Assembly: GCA_937901335.1 (NCBI GenBank)
Contig: CALCHC010000084.1
Location: 1 to 47,074, forward strand
Direction: 5' to 3'
Source of the DNA: an uncultured Phascolarctobacterium sp.
GTDB lineage: Bacteria > Bacillota > Negativicutes > Acidaminococcales > Acidaminococcaceae
DNA: 47,074 bases
Every line of letters begins with the position of its first letter. Position 1 is the stretch's first letter. Shown in pieces: positions 24,070 through 32,836 of this stretch. The position numbers and the translations under genes were made by a program. Under the pieces are notes generated by a model. It had not been told where the DNA came from, ran no database searches, and was given only the letters and a program-made list of their open reading frames with translations.

Positions 24070-25029
24070 TTAACCTCCAATAGCGCTCATTGGAAAATTA
24101 GCAGGACTAATTTCAAAAGCATGACCTTGTGGTTTAGCGTAAATTGCATGGCGCAAAGCTTCTAAAATTTCTTCATCAGAAGCATCACTACGCAGCAAAG
24201 CCTTCAAATCAAAGGTTTCGTTAGCATACAAGCAAGGCTTCAGCAAACCGGTTGCAGTTAAGCGAATTCTATTACAGCTATGACAGAATTTATTATGCAA
24301 GGGCTCGATAAAACCTATTGCCCCAGCATAACCTTCTGCCCTGTAATACACAGCAGGGCCATTACCAAGTAATGCCTTTTCTTCCAACAGCTTTATGCCT
24401 GCTTCCCCAAACATTTCGCGAATTGCTTCACCACTTAACCCTTGCAACTCACTATTGCAGCTTAAAGGCATCAGCTCAATAAAACGCAAAGGAATATTTC
24501 GTTCTTTAACAAGTTCAAGCATTGCCAGTAAATCAACTAGTTGCATATTGCTTAAAGGCACACAGTTAATTTTCACAGGTAAGCCCAAAGTATAGGCTTC
24601 ATCAAGAGCAGCAAGCACTTCGTCAAGGCAATCGCTACCTGTGATTTCAGCGTAAGTTTTAGGATTACAACTATCCAAACTAATATTAATCCCATCAATG
24701 CCAATGGTCTTTAACCGTGGAAGCTGCTCTCTTAACATTGTGCCATTAGTAGTTAAAGTAACTTGTTCGACGCCTTCAAGCGCTTTAAGCCTTTGCAAAA
24801 AATCTACGCTATCCTTGCGTAAAAGTGGTTCACCACCGGTAAGCTTAAAGCGTTTTATACCAAGCTTCACCAACTCCTGACACAAGCACAGGATTTCTTC
24901 GTAGGTCAAAATATCTGCATGAGCAAGCTTGCTACTAAAATCAGGTCGGCAATACTTACATTTAAGATTGCAACGATCAGTTAAGGAAATACGTATGTAG
25001 TTAATTTCTCTATTATACTGATCACGCAT
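24070..25029 (-). CDS. moaA: GTP 3',8-cyclase (radical SAM)
   Basis: The 319-residue protein has the radical SAM cluster C20-x3-C24-x2-C27 (DRCNLKCKYC) and the C-terminal cluster C-x2-C-x13-C (FCHSCNRIRL...KPCLY), typical of MoaA. It ends with Gly-Gly, the conserved tail needed for catalysis. It converts GTP to the cyclic precursor of molybdopterin. GAGG precedes the ATG. The gap of 72 bases to the xdh molybdenum-subunit gene holds a hairpin, so the moa/mod block is either a separate unit or partly served by readthrough. Confidence 0.96.
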   Translation of the reverse strand: MRDQYNREINYIRISLTDRCNLKCKYCRPDFSSKLAHADILTYEEILCLCQELVKLGIKRFKLTGGEPLLRKDSVDFLQRLKALEGVEQVTLTTNGTMLREQLPRLKTIGIDGINISLDSCNPKTYAEITGSDCLDEVLAALDEAYTLGLPVKINCVPLSNMQLVDLLAMLELVKERNIPLRFIELMPLSCNSELQGLSGEAIREMFGEAGIKLLEEKALLGNGPAVYYRAEGYAGAIGFIEPLHNKFCHSCNRIRLTATGLLKPCLYANETFDLKALLRSDASDEEILEALRHAIYAKPQGHAFEISPANFPMSAIGG

Positions 25030-25063
25030 AATTTTACCTCACAATTTTAGTAACAGCCTCATA

Positions 25064-25095
25064 AAAATAAATGTGGATTGCTCCACATTTATTTT
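25064..25095 (-). terminator. Hairpin between the xdh subunits and moaA
   Basis: AAAATAAATGTGGA and TCCACATTTATTTT form a 14-bp stem with a 4-base loop, followed by T-rich sequence on the minus strand. Only about 35 bases then remain before moaA, so this could be a partial terminator that sets lower expression of the cofactor genes. Confidence 0.7.
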
Positions 25096-25101
25096 CATAT
25101 T

Positions 25102-27381
25102 TTAGCCCATAATAATTTTTTCAGGAGTAATCGGCAATTCGTAGAAACGTTTACCGGTAGCATTATAAATAGCGTCTGCAATAGCAGGAGCAGGAGTATT
25201 GATTACAACTTCGCCAATGGATTTAGCACCAAAGGGGCCAGTACCTTCGTAGCTAGCTTCAAATTCTACATTGATGTGACCAATATCCCAACGGGTAGGA
25301 ATCTTGTATTGCATCAAGGAGTTTTCTGCCAGCTTACCGTATTTGTTGTAAGTAACGTTTTCGGTCAAGGCCATACCGATACCTTGCAAAATACCGCCTT
25401 CTGCTTGAACACGAGCCAAGTTAGGATTAATGGGAGTACCGCAGTCAACTACGGAGTTAAATTCAATAACGCGTACTTCGCCAGTCAATTTATCAAGCTC
25501 AATTTCAGCCACACCAACCATAAAGGGCGGCGGGGAAACAGGAGTAGATTTAGTAACAGTTTCTTCCAAAGCAATGGAGTTATTGCACATGGAAGCAGTA
25601 CTGATATCAAACAAGGATACTGCATTTTTACCATCAGCAACAGCTTCGTTACGTTTAACTTCTTTACCGTCAAAGGTAACGTCAGTTGCTTCACAGCCTA
25701 AAATTTGCGCACCTAAAGCACAAATCTTTTCACGCAGTTTCATTGCACATTCTGCGGTAGCTTGACCAGTCAAATAAGTTGTACTGGAAGCATAGGACCC
25801 GGAATCATAGGGAGAGACGTCAGTATCAGCACTATAAACAGCAATTTGTTCAACATCACATTCCAAAACTTCTGCTGCGATTTGCGCCATGATGGTATCG
25901 CTACCGGTGCCGATATCAGCAGATGCCAACATAATGTTGTAAATGCCTTCATCGCCCAATTTAATGGTAGCACTACCTACGTCGCAGAAGGGAATTGCAG
26001 AACCTTGCATTGCCATGCCAAGGCCAAGGGCTCTAACTTTGCCATTGCCCATATCACGAACAGGATATTTTTCATCCCATTTGCTCATTTCTTTAACACG
26101 TGCCAAGCAACGGTCAAGAGTACAGCTGGTGTTCCAGCTATTATAATAAGCAGGCATCATTTTGCCTTCACTGGTAATATTCATCATACGCAATGCCAAG
26201 GGGTCCATTTTCAGCATTGCTGCCAATTCATTAACGGCAGATTCTACTGCAAAAATGCCTTGGGTTGCGCCATAACCACGGTAAGCGCCTGCACTCATAA
26301 CATTGGAGTACACAACGTCACTGGTAAAGCGATAACCTTCGGTGTCGTACAAAGGAATGGATTTATGACCGGTCAAGCCAACAGTAGTAGGACCATGTTC
26401 GCCATAAGCACCGGTGTTGGACAGAGTATATAAATCAATAGCTCTAATATTGCCGTCATTCATTGCACCAATGCGTACGCGCAATTGCATTTCGTGACGA
26501 GGAGAAGAAGCAAGCATACATTCTTCACGGCTGTAAACAATCTTACTAGGTTTCTTCAGTTTCCAAGTTACGAAAGCAGGATACATTTCGCAGACAGCAG
26601 TTTGTTTCGCACCAAAACCACCGCCAACACGAGGTTTGGTAACACGAATTTTATGTTTAGGAATACCCAAAGCATTTGCCACAATACGACGTACGTGGAA
26701 TACAATTTGAGTAGCACTGGTAATATGCAAACGACCATAGGTGTCAATAGTGCAGAAAGCGCGGAAGCTTTCCATCATGGTTTGTTGCACTGCTTTAGTG
26801 TGGTAAGTGCGTTCCAACACTACATCACAATCAGCAAAAATAGCATCCACATCACCTTCGCCACATTCTTGATGAGCGCAAAGGTTGCGTTTATTATCTG
26901 CACCAACAGGAACAAGACTACGCCAGTTATCTTCCGGATGAATCAAATTAGGATTATCCAAGGATTGACGGAAGTCCAAAATAGGTTCCAACACTTGGTA
27001 TTTAACTTTAATCAAGGACAAAGCCTTATCTACTGCTTTTTCAGTTTTGCCTACTACAATGGCAACAACGTCACCAACAAAACGTACGTGACGGTCTAAG
27101 ATTAAGCGGTCATAAGGACTGGGCTCAGGATAGGTTTGACCTGCGCAGGTAAAGCGATTACCATTTTGGTCAATATCTTCCCAAGTATAGATTGCTTCAA
27201 TATCAGGTACTTTCAGTGCAATAGCAGTATTAACGCTTTCCACAATGGCATTAGCATGGGGAGAGCGCAACAATTTAACAATCAAACAATCTTTAGGAGC
27301 AAGGTCATCAGTATAAACAGGTTGACCAGTTACCAATTGCATAGCATCTTTTTTGCGTAAGGATTGATTTACATATTTCAT
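25102..27381 (-). CDS. Xanthine dehydrogenase-type molybdenum-binding subunit
   Basis: The 759-residue subunit binds the molybdopterin cofactor and oxidises a hydroxylation substrate, probably a purine such as xanthine. GGGFGAK near residue 250 binds the cofactor. The glutamate in GAKSIGE near the C-terminus is the family's catalytic base. It is the third gene of the xdh operon after the FAD and 2Fe-2S subunits. The surrounding YqeB, YqeC, SelD, YedF, MocA and DUF3343 genes mark the selenium-dependent hydroxylase group, in which labile selenium is a cofactor ligand; no in-frame TGA is needed. AAGGAGC precedes the ATG. Confidence 0.93.
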   Translation of the reverse strand: MKYVNQSLRKKDAMQLVTGQPVYTDDLAPKDCLIVKLLRSPHANAIVESVNTAIALKVPDIEAIYTWEDIDQNGNRFTCAGQTYPEPSPYDRLILDRHVRFVGDVVAIVVGKTEKAVDKALSLIKVKYQVLEPILDFRQSLDNPNLIHPEDNWRSLVPVGADNKRNLCAHQECGEGDVDAIFADCDVVLERTYHTKAVQQTMMESFRAFCTIDTYGRLHITSATQIVFHVRRIVANALGIPKHKIRVTKPRVGGGFGAKQTAVCEMYPAFVTWKLKKPSKIVYSREECMLASSPRHEMQLRVRIGAMNDGNIRAIDLYTLSNTGAYGEHGPTTVGLTGHKSIPLYDTEGYRFTSDVVYSNVMSAGAYRGYGATQGIFAVESAVNELAAMLKMDPLALRMMNITSEGKMMPAYYNSWNTSCTLDRCLARVKEMSKWDEKYPVRDMGNGKVRALGLGMAMQGSAIPFCDVGSATIKLGDEGIYNIMLASADIGTGSDTIMAQIAAEVLECDVEQIAVYSADTDVSPYDSGSYASSTTYLTGQATAECAMKLREKICALGAQILGCEATDVTFDGKEVKRNEAVADGKNAVSLFDISTASMCNNSIALEETVTKSTPVSPPPFMVGVAEIELDKLTGEVRVIEFNSVVDCGTPINPNLARVQAEGGILQGIGMALTENVTYNKYGKLAENSLMQYKIPTRWDIGHINVEFEASYEGTGPFGAKSIGEVVINTPAPAIADAIYNATGKRFYELPITPEKIIMG

Positions 27382-27396
27382 AATGTTTGCTCCTTA

Positions 27397-27855
27397 TCAC
27401 TTATTTTTCTTCCAGGCAAGGAAGCTTAAAATACCGCGCAATTGACCTTCGTAACCGGAACAACGGCACAAATTGCCTGCTAAGTATTCTTTAATTTCTT
27501 CTTCACTAGGCTCAGGATTTTCTCTGAACAAAGCTAAAGCATTCATAATAAAACCAGGATTACAGAAACCACATTGTTCTGCACCTTGGTCTGCAATGAA
27601 AGCACCAAATTCAGCAGCTTCTTCTTGCAAACCTTCAAGAGTAGTAATAGCGTGACCATCAGCACGAGCAGCCAAGATGGAGCAAGAAAGTACCGGTTTG
27701 TCATCCATAAACACAGTGCACAAACCGCAGTTAGAAGTTTCGCAACCACGTTTCACGCTGTAACAGCCTTCATTACGCACAAAATCTATCAAAAGCAAAT
27801 CTGCTTCAATTTCTCTGGTAAGCTTTTTACCGTTAAGAGTAATATTAACTAACAT
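27397..27855 (-). CDS. Xanthine dehydrogenase-type 2Fe-2S subunit
   Basis: The 152-residue subunit carries two [2Fe-2S] clusters that pass electrons from the molybdenum site to FAD. The plant-type cluster uses the cysteines in GCETSNCGLC and VLSCS; the second uses CGFCNPGF and CRCSGYEG. The ATG overlaps the stop of the FAD subunit gene (TAATG), so translation is coupled, and the molybdenum subunit follows 15 bases later. Confidence 0.95.
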   Translation of the reverse strand: MLVNITLNGKKLTREIEADLLLIDFVRNEGCYSVKRGCETSNCGLCTVFMDDKPVLSCSILAARADGHAITTLEGLQEEAAEFGAFIADQGAEQCGFCNPGFIMNALALFRENPEPSEEEIKEYLAGNLCRCSGYEGQLRGILSFLAWKKNK

Positions 27856-28646
27856 TAAGCTTTACCTCCCAATTCCATAATAGTTCTTTCAGCCAACACT
27901 TTAACCAAATGGGTACGATATTCCGCACTACCACGGTTAGTATTAGCAGTAGGAATCTTTGCTGCTGCGTATTCAGCAAATGCTTTTGCCTTTTCTGCAG
28001 TAATGGGTAAAGTTACGAGATTTTCTTCGTCAGTAACGAGCATTGCTTTGCCCGGTCTTGCACCAATTGCCATACGAATACCTGCTTCAGTTAAAGCAGT
28101 TGCACAGGTCAGTACGGGGAAGTCGGTTTTAGCAATGCGTACGCTTTGGTAGCAGAAGCTTGCTTTTTGTTTTTTAATAATCACGCTCACGAGAATATCG
28201 CGGTCATATTTCATATTTACAAATTCAGCAAGAGGGATAATGCCACCCTTGTACATTTCCACATAGGTATCCATAGCCAAAAGCACGGTCAATACATCGG
28301 AGAAACCAAAACGACCATACACGCTACCGCCTACAGTTGCCAAGTTACGGAACTGTACGCCTACGATATAACGCAGAGCTTCTTTTACAGCACCATTGGT
28401 ATAAGCATTTAAACCTTGATGTTCTTCCATTTGGCGCAAGCTTGCCATGCAGCCAATACGAATTTCATCTTCTGTTTCTTCTATTTTATCCAAACCTAAA
28501 GCGGATAAGTCAATGGCAGTCATGACATTACCTTTGGTCATCTTAACCCAAAGCATACCACCAATAATTTTATTAGTACGTTTTTGATTTAATTCCCAAG
28601 CTTCTTCCAAGCTGGAAACCTTCTTAAATTCACGAATGGTAATCAT
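27855..28646 (-). CDS. Xanthine dehydrogenase-type FAD-binding subunit
   Basis: The ATG at 28646 is chosen because GGGAGGG lies 6 bases before it; a longer frame from 28679 would include the ribosome site. The 263-residue protein has the FAD-binding motifs of the family (IIGGMLWVKMTKG near residue 25, ATVGGSVYGRFGFSDVLTVLLAMD near 105). It accepts electrons from the 2Fe-2S subunit and passes them to the final acceptor. It is the first gene of the three-subunit operon and has a good promoter at 28683-28711. Confidence 0.9.
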   Translation of the reverse strand: MITIREFKKVSSLEEAWELNQKRTNKIIGGMLWVKMTKGNVMTAIDLSALGLDKIEETEDEIRIGCMASLRQMEEHQGLNAYTNGAVKEALRYIVGVQFRNLATVGGSVYGRFGFSDVLTVLLAMDTYVEMYKGGIIPLAEFVNMKYDRDILVSVIIKKQKASFCYQSVRIAKTDFPVLTCATALTEAGIRMAIGARPGKAMLVTDEENLVTLPITAEKAKAFAEYAAAKIPTANTNRGSAEYRTHLVKVLAERTIMELGGKA

Positions 28647-28682
28647 TACAAGCCCTCCCAAAGGGTTTTTACTAATCAATTC

Positions 28683-28711
28683 ATTATAACAAAATATTAT
28701 TATGCAAGCAA
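28683..28711 (-). promoter_or_regulatory. Promoter of the xdh operon
   Basis: On the minus strand TTGCTT (28706-28711) and TATAAT (28683-28688) are separated by exactly 17 bases. Confidence 0.65.
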
Positions 28712-28723
28712 TTTTCCCTTGCT
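28707..28723. promoter_or_regulatory. Candidate operator between xdh and mocA promoters
   Basis: AGCAA, 7 bases, TTGCT form an inverted repeat, and the half-sites fall inside the -35 boxes of the two divergent promoters. One bound regulator could control both. It may also arise only because both -35 boxes are alike. Confidence 0.35.
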
Positions 28724-28748
28724 GGTTGAGCCTTCCAAGTAATAAAAT
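28719..28748 (+). promoter_or_regulatory. Promoter of mocA
   Basis: TTGCTG (28719-28724) and TAAAAT (28743-28748) are separated by 18 bases. Confidence 0.5.
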
Positions 28749-28777
28749 AATAGCAACTATTGTATGGAGATTTTGTT

Positions 28778-29377
28778 ATGAACACTGCACATAAATTACC
28801 CATCGTCTGCATCATTATGGCTTCCGGTTTAGGAAACCGTTTTGGCGAAAATAAACTGCTTTATAAAATTCAAGGCAAACCTTTATTGCAATACATTTTG
28901 GAGACTACGGCGGAACTTCCTTTCGCAGAACGGATTGTCGTAACTCGCCACCAAGAAGTTGCTAACTTATGCGATGACTTAAAAATTAAAGCTATTTTTC
29001 ACGCAGAACCTTATCAAAGCGACACTGTCCGCATTGCTTTGGAAAATCTCGATGAATTTTCAGGCTACCTTTTCTGCACAGGAGACCAACCTTTTTTGAA
29101 AGCATCAAGCCTGGAAAAATTATGTGCAAGTTTTTTAGAAGTTCCAAATTTTATCCACCGTACTATTTTTGAAAACACTCCCGGCAATCCAGTAATCTTC
29201 CCTGCTAAATTTAAAGAAGATCTTAAAAACTTGCCACAAGATTGCGGAGGTAGCTACTTAACAAAAAAATATCCTGAACAAGTACGTTACATACCCGTTC
29301 AGGATTCTTTAGAACTTTATGATATTGATACCAAGGAAGATTTAGAAAAATTATTCCTTCGGCAAAACAACATTTAA
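28778..29377 (+). CDS. mocA: Molybdenum cofactor nucleotidyltransferase (MocA/YgfJ-like)
   Basis: The ATG at 28778 lies 8 bases after GGAG; a TTG at 28760 is rejected. The 199-residue protein has the nucleotidyltransferase signature MASGLGNRFGENKLL at residues 14-28, then CTGDQPFL with the metal-binding aspartate, and GNPVIFP. It adds CMP (or AMP) to molybdopterin to make the dinucleotide cofactor needed by xanthine-dehydrogenase-type enzymes. It is transcribed divergently from xdh. Its 3' end overlaps the permease 3' end by 27 bases. Confidence 0.9.
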   Translation: MNTAHKLPIVCIIMASGLGNRFGENKLLYKIQGKPLLQYILETTAELPFAERIVVTRHQEVANLCDDLKIKAIFHAEPYQSDTVRIALENLDEFSGYLFCTGDQPFLKASSLEKLCASFLEVPNFIHRTIFENTPGNPVIFPAKFKEDLKNLPQDCGGSYLTKKYPEQVRYIPVQDSLELYDIDTKEDLEKLFLRQNNI

Positions 29378-30739
29378 AAGGATTGCAACCATAGCTGCAG
29401 GCACGATACCGGAACCGCCAAAAATCAATTTAACGAATTGAGGAGCGTGTGCCAATACGCCAGGGTTAGCGCCCATACCGTAACCAACACCAAGAGCCAC
29501 GGAAACGATAGTCAAACTTCTAGCGTTGAGGGGCTCTTTTGTTATGAGTTGAATACCACTTACTACGATGGAAGAGAACATCATAACAGCAGCACCGCCC
29601 AAAACGGATTGGGGCATAATGGAAACGATTGCACCAAGTTTCGGAATAAGACCGCAAAGTACGAGGAAGATTGCACCGGTAGCCAAAGCAAAACGGTTTA
29701 CAACCTTAGTCATTGCAACAAGACCTACGTTTTGGCTGAAGGAAGTGTTAGGCAATACACCAAGAACAGCAGCGAAAGAAGAACCAATACCGTCACAGAT
29801 GATGCCGCCGGAAAGTTCTTTATCAGTAGCTTCACGACCGAAACCACTTTCCATAACGCCAGAGATATCGCCAACGGTTTCAACAGCAGTTACGATAAAC
29901 ATAATTGCTACGGGAATAATAGCACGCATATCAAATACGATGTCTACAGGGAAAAGTTCGGGGATATCAAACCAAGCAGCTTGAGAAACTTTATCCCAGT
30001 TAATTACCCAAGACTTAGTATATTCCACACCTTTAGCAGTTACTGCAGTGGTGGGAAGTACAAAACTCATAAAAATAGAAGCAATGTAACCAGCAATGAT
30101 ACCCATCAAAATGGAAGAATAGCTGGTAATACCTTTAGTACCATGTTTGAAAATCAAAATTACAACAAGTACAAAAAGACCTAAGCCCAAGTTTTCTGCA
30201 GAACCGAAGTCTTTAGCTTTAAAACCGCCACCAAAAGAGTTCATACCAACGGAAATCAAAGAAAGACCAATGGAAAGAACTACAGTACCGGTTACAACTG
30301 CAGGGAAGAATCTACGCAGAGGTTTCAAGAAAACACCTAACACACCTTCAAAAAGACCACCAACAATGGACGCACCCATCATTGCACCGTAAGCAAGAAC
30401 ACCACTACCCAAAGTAGCAGCTACACCATTGAATACGCCAATGAAGCCGGAGCTGGTACCCATAATGATGGGAACCTTACCACCGCAAGGACCAATGGAG
30501 TACAATTGCACCAAGGTAACAAGACCTGCAACAATCATTGCATTTTGCAACAAGCTGATGCGCAAGTCAGCAAATTCTGCACCGGCAATACCACAAGCAC
30601 CGCAAATGATAAGCAGCGGAGTCAAGTTGCCTACAAACATCGCCAAAACATGTTGTAAGCCAAGGGGAATTGCTCTAGACAGGGGCATAGAAGCCTCAAA
30701 GTCGTAGGCAGGATCTAAATTCTTATTTTCCTTATCCAT
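29351..30739 (-). CDS. NCS2 family purine (xanthine/uracil) permease
   Basis: The ATG at 30739 follows GAGG; the product has 462 residues and about 12-14 membrane helices. The family core motifs are present: the substrate-site stretch SGVMESGFGREATDKELSGG with acidic residues, and PNTSFSQNVGL with Q-N-x-G, which binds the nucleobase. It probably imports xanthine or urate, supplying the neighbouring dehydrogenase. It follows xdhC by 62 bases with no terminator visible, so it may be the last gene of the selenium operon. Confidence 0.9.
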   Translation of the reverse strand: MDKENKNLDPAYDFEASMPLSRAIPLGLQHVLAMFVGNLTPLLIICGACGIAGAEFADLRISLLQNAMIVAGLVTLVQLYSIGPCGGKVPIIMGTSSGFIGVFNGVAATLGSGVLAYGAMMGASIVGGLFEGVLGVFLKPLRRFFPAVVTGTVVLSIGLSLISVGMNSFGGGFKAKDFGSAENLGLGLFVLVVILIFKHGTKGITSYSSILMGIIAGYIASIFMSFVLPTTAVTAKGVEYTKSWVINWDKVSQAAWFDIPELFPVDIVFDMRAIIPVAIMFIVTAVETVGDISGVMESGFGREATDKELSGGIICDGIGSSFAAVLGVLPNTSFSQNVGLVAMTKVVNRFALATGAIFLVLCGLIPKLGAIVSIMPQSVLGGAAVMMFSSIVVSGIQLITKEPLNARSLTIVSVALGVGYGMGANPGVLAHAPQFVKLIFGGSGIVPAAMVAILLNVVLPKE

Positions 30740-30801
30740 CAAAACACCTCATAAAAAATTATGTAACTATTCTACAAAACAACCGAGCAATTGTAAACCT
30801 T

Positions 30802-31770
30802 TTAATTGCTTACTTTGCCATAACGAGCAGCACGCACTTGAATAAACTGTGCGGCAATGCTAATGGCGATTTCCGCAGGAGTTTCACTACCAATTTCTAA
30901 ACCAATGGGAGTAATAATTCTATCTAATTGTTCGTCGCCAAAGCCTTCACTACGTAATATTTCCCGTGTTAGCTTCGCCTTGCGTCTACTTCCTACTACG
31001 CCAATATAATGAGCGGGAGTTTTTAATACGAAGCGTTCCACATCTGCGTCGTGCAAATGACCGCGAGTCATTACAGCCACATAGTCATTTTCAGTAAGCT
31101 GTACGGCCTTAGCTAACTCTTTAAAATCTACGCACAAGACTTCTTTCGCACCAGTAAACAGTTCCGGTTTAGAGAACTCTTCCCTGTCATCTAAAACTAC
31201 GCATCTAAAGCCAAGATGACTTAAAACGGGGACAACCTCTTGTGCCAAATGACCACCGCCAAAAATATAAACCTTTCCATCAAAATTAAAACGCTCTGCG
31301 TAACATTGAGTACCGTCAATCTCTATCAAACCATTACCTTGAATTTCATAAGCCCCTTGCAAAATTTGCAGCTTACCTTCTAAAACAGGAAGCAGTAACC
31401 AATATTGCTCCTTGCTTTCCATAATGCCCAAAGCATCTTGAATCAAAGACAAATCATCCGTTGACAAGTACTGGTACAGAATAGTGCAAGTGCCACCGCA
31501 AATCATCCCCAGCTCTGCACTGCCCTCCATAGTAAGTGTGTACTCGTAGATAAAGTTTTTCTGCTGAGCGATTTGCTTCTGGCCTTGCAGGATTACATTG
31601 TACTCCAAGCTTCCGCCACCAATAGTTCCACAAATTCTACCAGCTCCGCCAACCACCATATAAGCACCACTACTGCGAGGAGTAGAGCCTGTGCTAGCAA
31701 TGATGGTAGCAAGTAAGCAAGGCTTACCCATTTTCAATTGTTCTTCTATGGCAAGAAAAATCTTTTCCAT
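30802..31770 (-). CDS. XdhC family maturation factor
   Basis: The 322-residue protein has an N-terminal XdhC/CoxI domain (ATIIASTGSTPRSSGAYMVV, GTIGGGSLE, AELGMICGGTC) and a C-terminal Rossmann domain (VYIFGGGHLAQEVV; GVVGSRRKAKL). XdhC proteins bind the molybdenum cofactor, protect it, and help load the terminal sulfur (here possibly selenium) before insertion into the hydroxylase. It starts 1 base after the yqeB stop, so translation is coupled. Confidence 0.93.
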   Translation of the reverse strand: MEKIFLAIEEQLKMGKPCLLATIIASTGSTPRSSGAYMVVGGAGRICGTIGGGSLEYNVILQGQKQIAQQKNFIYEYTLTMEGSAELGMICGGTCTILYQYLSTDDLSLIQDALGIMESKEQYWLLLPVLEGKLQILQGAYEIQGNGLIEIDGTQCYAERFNFDGKVYIFGGGHLAQEVVPVLSHLGFRCVVLDDREEFSKPELFTGAKEVLCVDFKELAKAVQLTENDYVAVMTRGHLHDADVERFVLKTPAHYIGVVGSRRKAKLTREILRSEGFGDEQLDRIITPIGLEIGSETPAEIAISIAAQFIQVRAARYGKVSN

Positions 31771-31771
31771 T

Positions 31772-32587
31772 TTACTTCTCCATATATTGCTTGCAAACCA
31801 ATTCTAAAACACTGCCTGCAATGCAGCGTGCTTTGTCAGAAATGGTGAAGCAGTTGGCAAGTTCGGATTTGCGGGGGTCAATATCAGCAATCTTGAAGCC
31901 TTTAGTAACTACATAACCCTCACGAATCATACCTCTAATAATACCTGTGATTGTTGCTTTCACAGGTATTTTTTCATTTTCAGTAAAGATTTCTGCAATT
32001 ACCTCACCTTGCTCTACGATGGCACCAATGCCTTGCACGATGTGCATTGTGCCTGCAGCTTCAGCGTGAAGTACGCGTTCAGAAGTGTAACCGCCAATAT
32101 CACCGGGAATACCGCTGTTAGGAGCAGCTTTACCCTCACGAATAATTCTGCCCAAATTATGACCGCGCTTAGTTTCCACAATAGCATCTACATCTACACC
32201 AGCTTCAAAACCGGGGCCAAGAGCAACTGTCAAAGGCGCCATATCTATTTTAGTACCCAAATTCTTTTTGGCAATAATGGCATCCACTACTACATCAGGC
32301 TTTAATTCTTCAACGCAAGCACCAACTTCATCTACAAGCACAGGCACATTACCTGCTTGCCAAACGCTATCTGCTTCTTGAACATTGTTAATCAAAATCG
32401 CAGTCATGCCTTCGAAAACATTACTGCCCTCATACACAGCTTCGCATACGGAAACTTGTCTACGAATGGCAGCAGGAGCAGCACATTCTAAAACTAAAAC
32501 TTTAAAGCCTGCACTCCATAAACGATGGATACAGCCAGTAGCTAAATCGCCACCACCGCGAACAATTACCAAAAAATCTTTTTTCAT
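31772..32587 (-). CDS. yqeB: YqeB family selenium-dependent molybdenum hydroxylase maturation protein
   Basis: The 271-residue protein has an N-terminal Rossmann-like segment (VRGGGDLATGCIHRLWSAGFKVLVLE) and the family stretch ALGPGFEAGVDVDAIVETKRGHNLGR. The C-terminal half contains a biotinyl/lipoyl-like or barrel-sandwich part (IVEQGEVIAEI, VKATITGIIRGMI). The family occurs only with selenium-dependent hydroxylases; its exact step is not known. It lies 9 bases after DUF3343 and 1 base before xdhC. Confidence 0.92.
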   Translation of the reverse strand: MKKDFLVIVRGGGDLATGCIHRLWSAGFKVLVLECAAPAAIRRQVSVCEAVYEGSNVFEGMTAILINNVQEADSVWQAGNVPVLVDEVGACVEELKPDVVVDAIIAKKNLGTKIDMAPLTVALGPGFEAGVDVDAIVETKRGHNLGRIIREGKAAPNSGIPGDIGGYTSERVLHAEAAGTMHIVQGIGAIVEQGEVIAEIFTENEKIPVKATITGIIRGMIREGYVVTKGFKIADIDPRKSELANCFTISDKARCIAGSVLELVCKQYMEK

Positions 32588-32596
32588 AAGCTCATC

Positions 32597-32836
32597 TCAC
32601 ATAATTAAATCTATTACTTGTTCCCAAGCCAAATTCATTTGGGAACGTTTTACTTCTATCAAATTATAATCTTCTACTGGAACTCGCCAAGCAACACCGC
32701 AACCGGAAGAAATTTCTTGGGGAACAGGTATCAGTCTGCCGGGCAAATTATTTTCTAAGCAGAAGCTTTCCATAGCCATAGCAGCAGTTGTAGTAGCAAA
32801 AGTAATAATCTTATAAGCTTTCTTTACTCTCGCCAT
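32597..32836 (-). CDS. DUF3343 putative selenium/sulfur carrier protein
   Basis: The 79-residue protein resembles the DUF3343 family. The single cysteine in EISSGCGVAWRV is the candidate carrier site for selenium or sulfur. Its ATG overlaps the stop of the cysteine desulfurase-like gene (TAATG), which fits a role as acceptor of the sulfur or selenium that enzyme releases. That role is inferred from context. Confidence 0.88.
   Translation of the reverse strand: MARVKKAYKIITFATTTAAMAMESFCLENNLPGRLIPVPQEISSGCGVAWRVPVEDYNLIEVKRSQMNLAWEQVIDLIM

Noticed and set aside
25030..25101. A molybdenum-cofactor riboswitch before moaA
   Set aside because: The gap is only 72 bases and about half is taken by a simple hairpin; the known aptamer is larger.
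25762..26433. Long plus-strand frames opposite the xdh molybdenum subunit
   Set aside because: The minus-strand gene has intact cofactor and catalytic motifs over its full length; the plus frames show no motif and no ribosome site.
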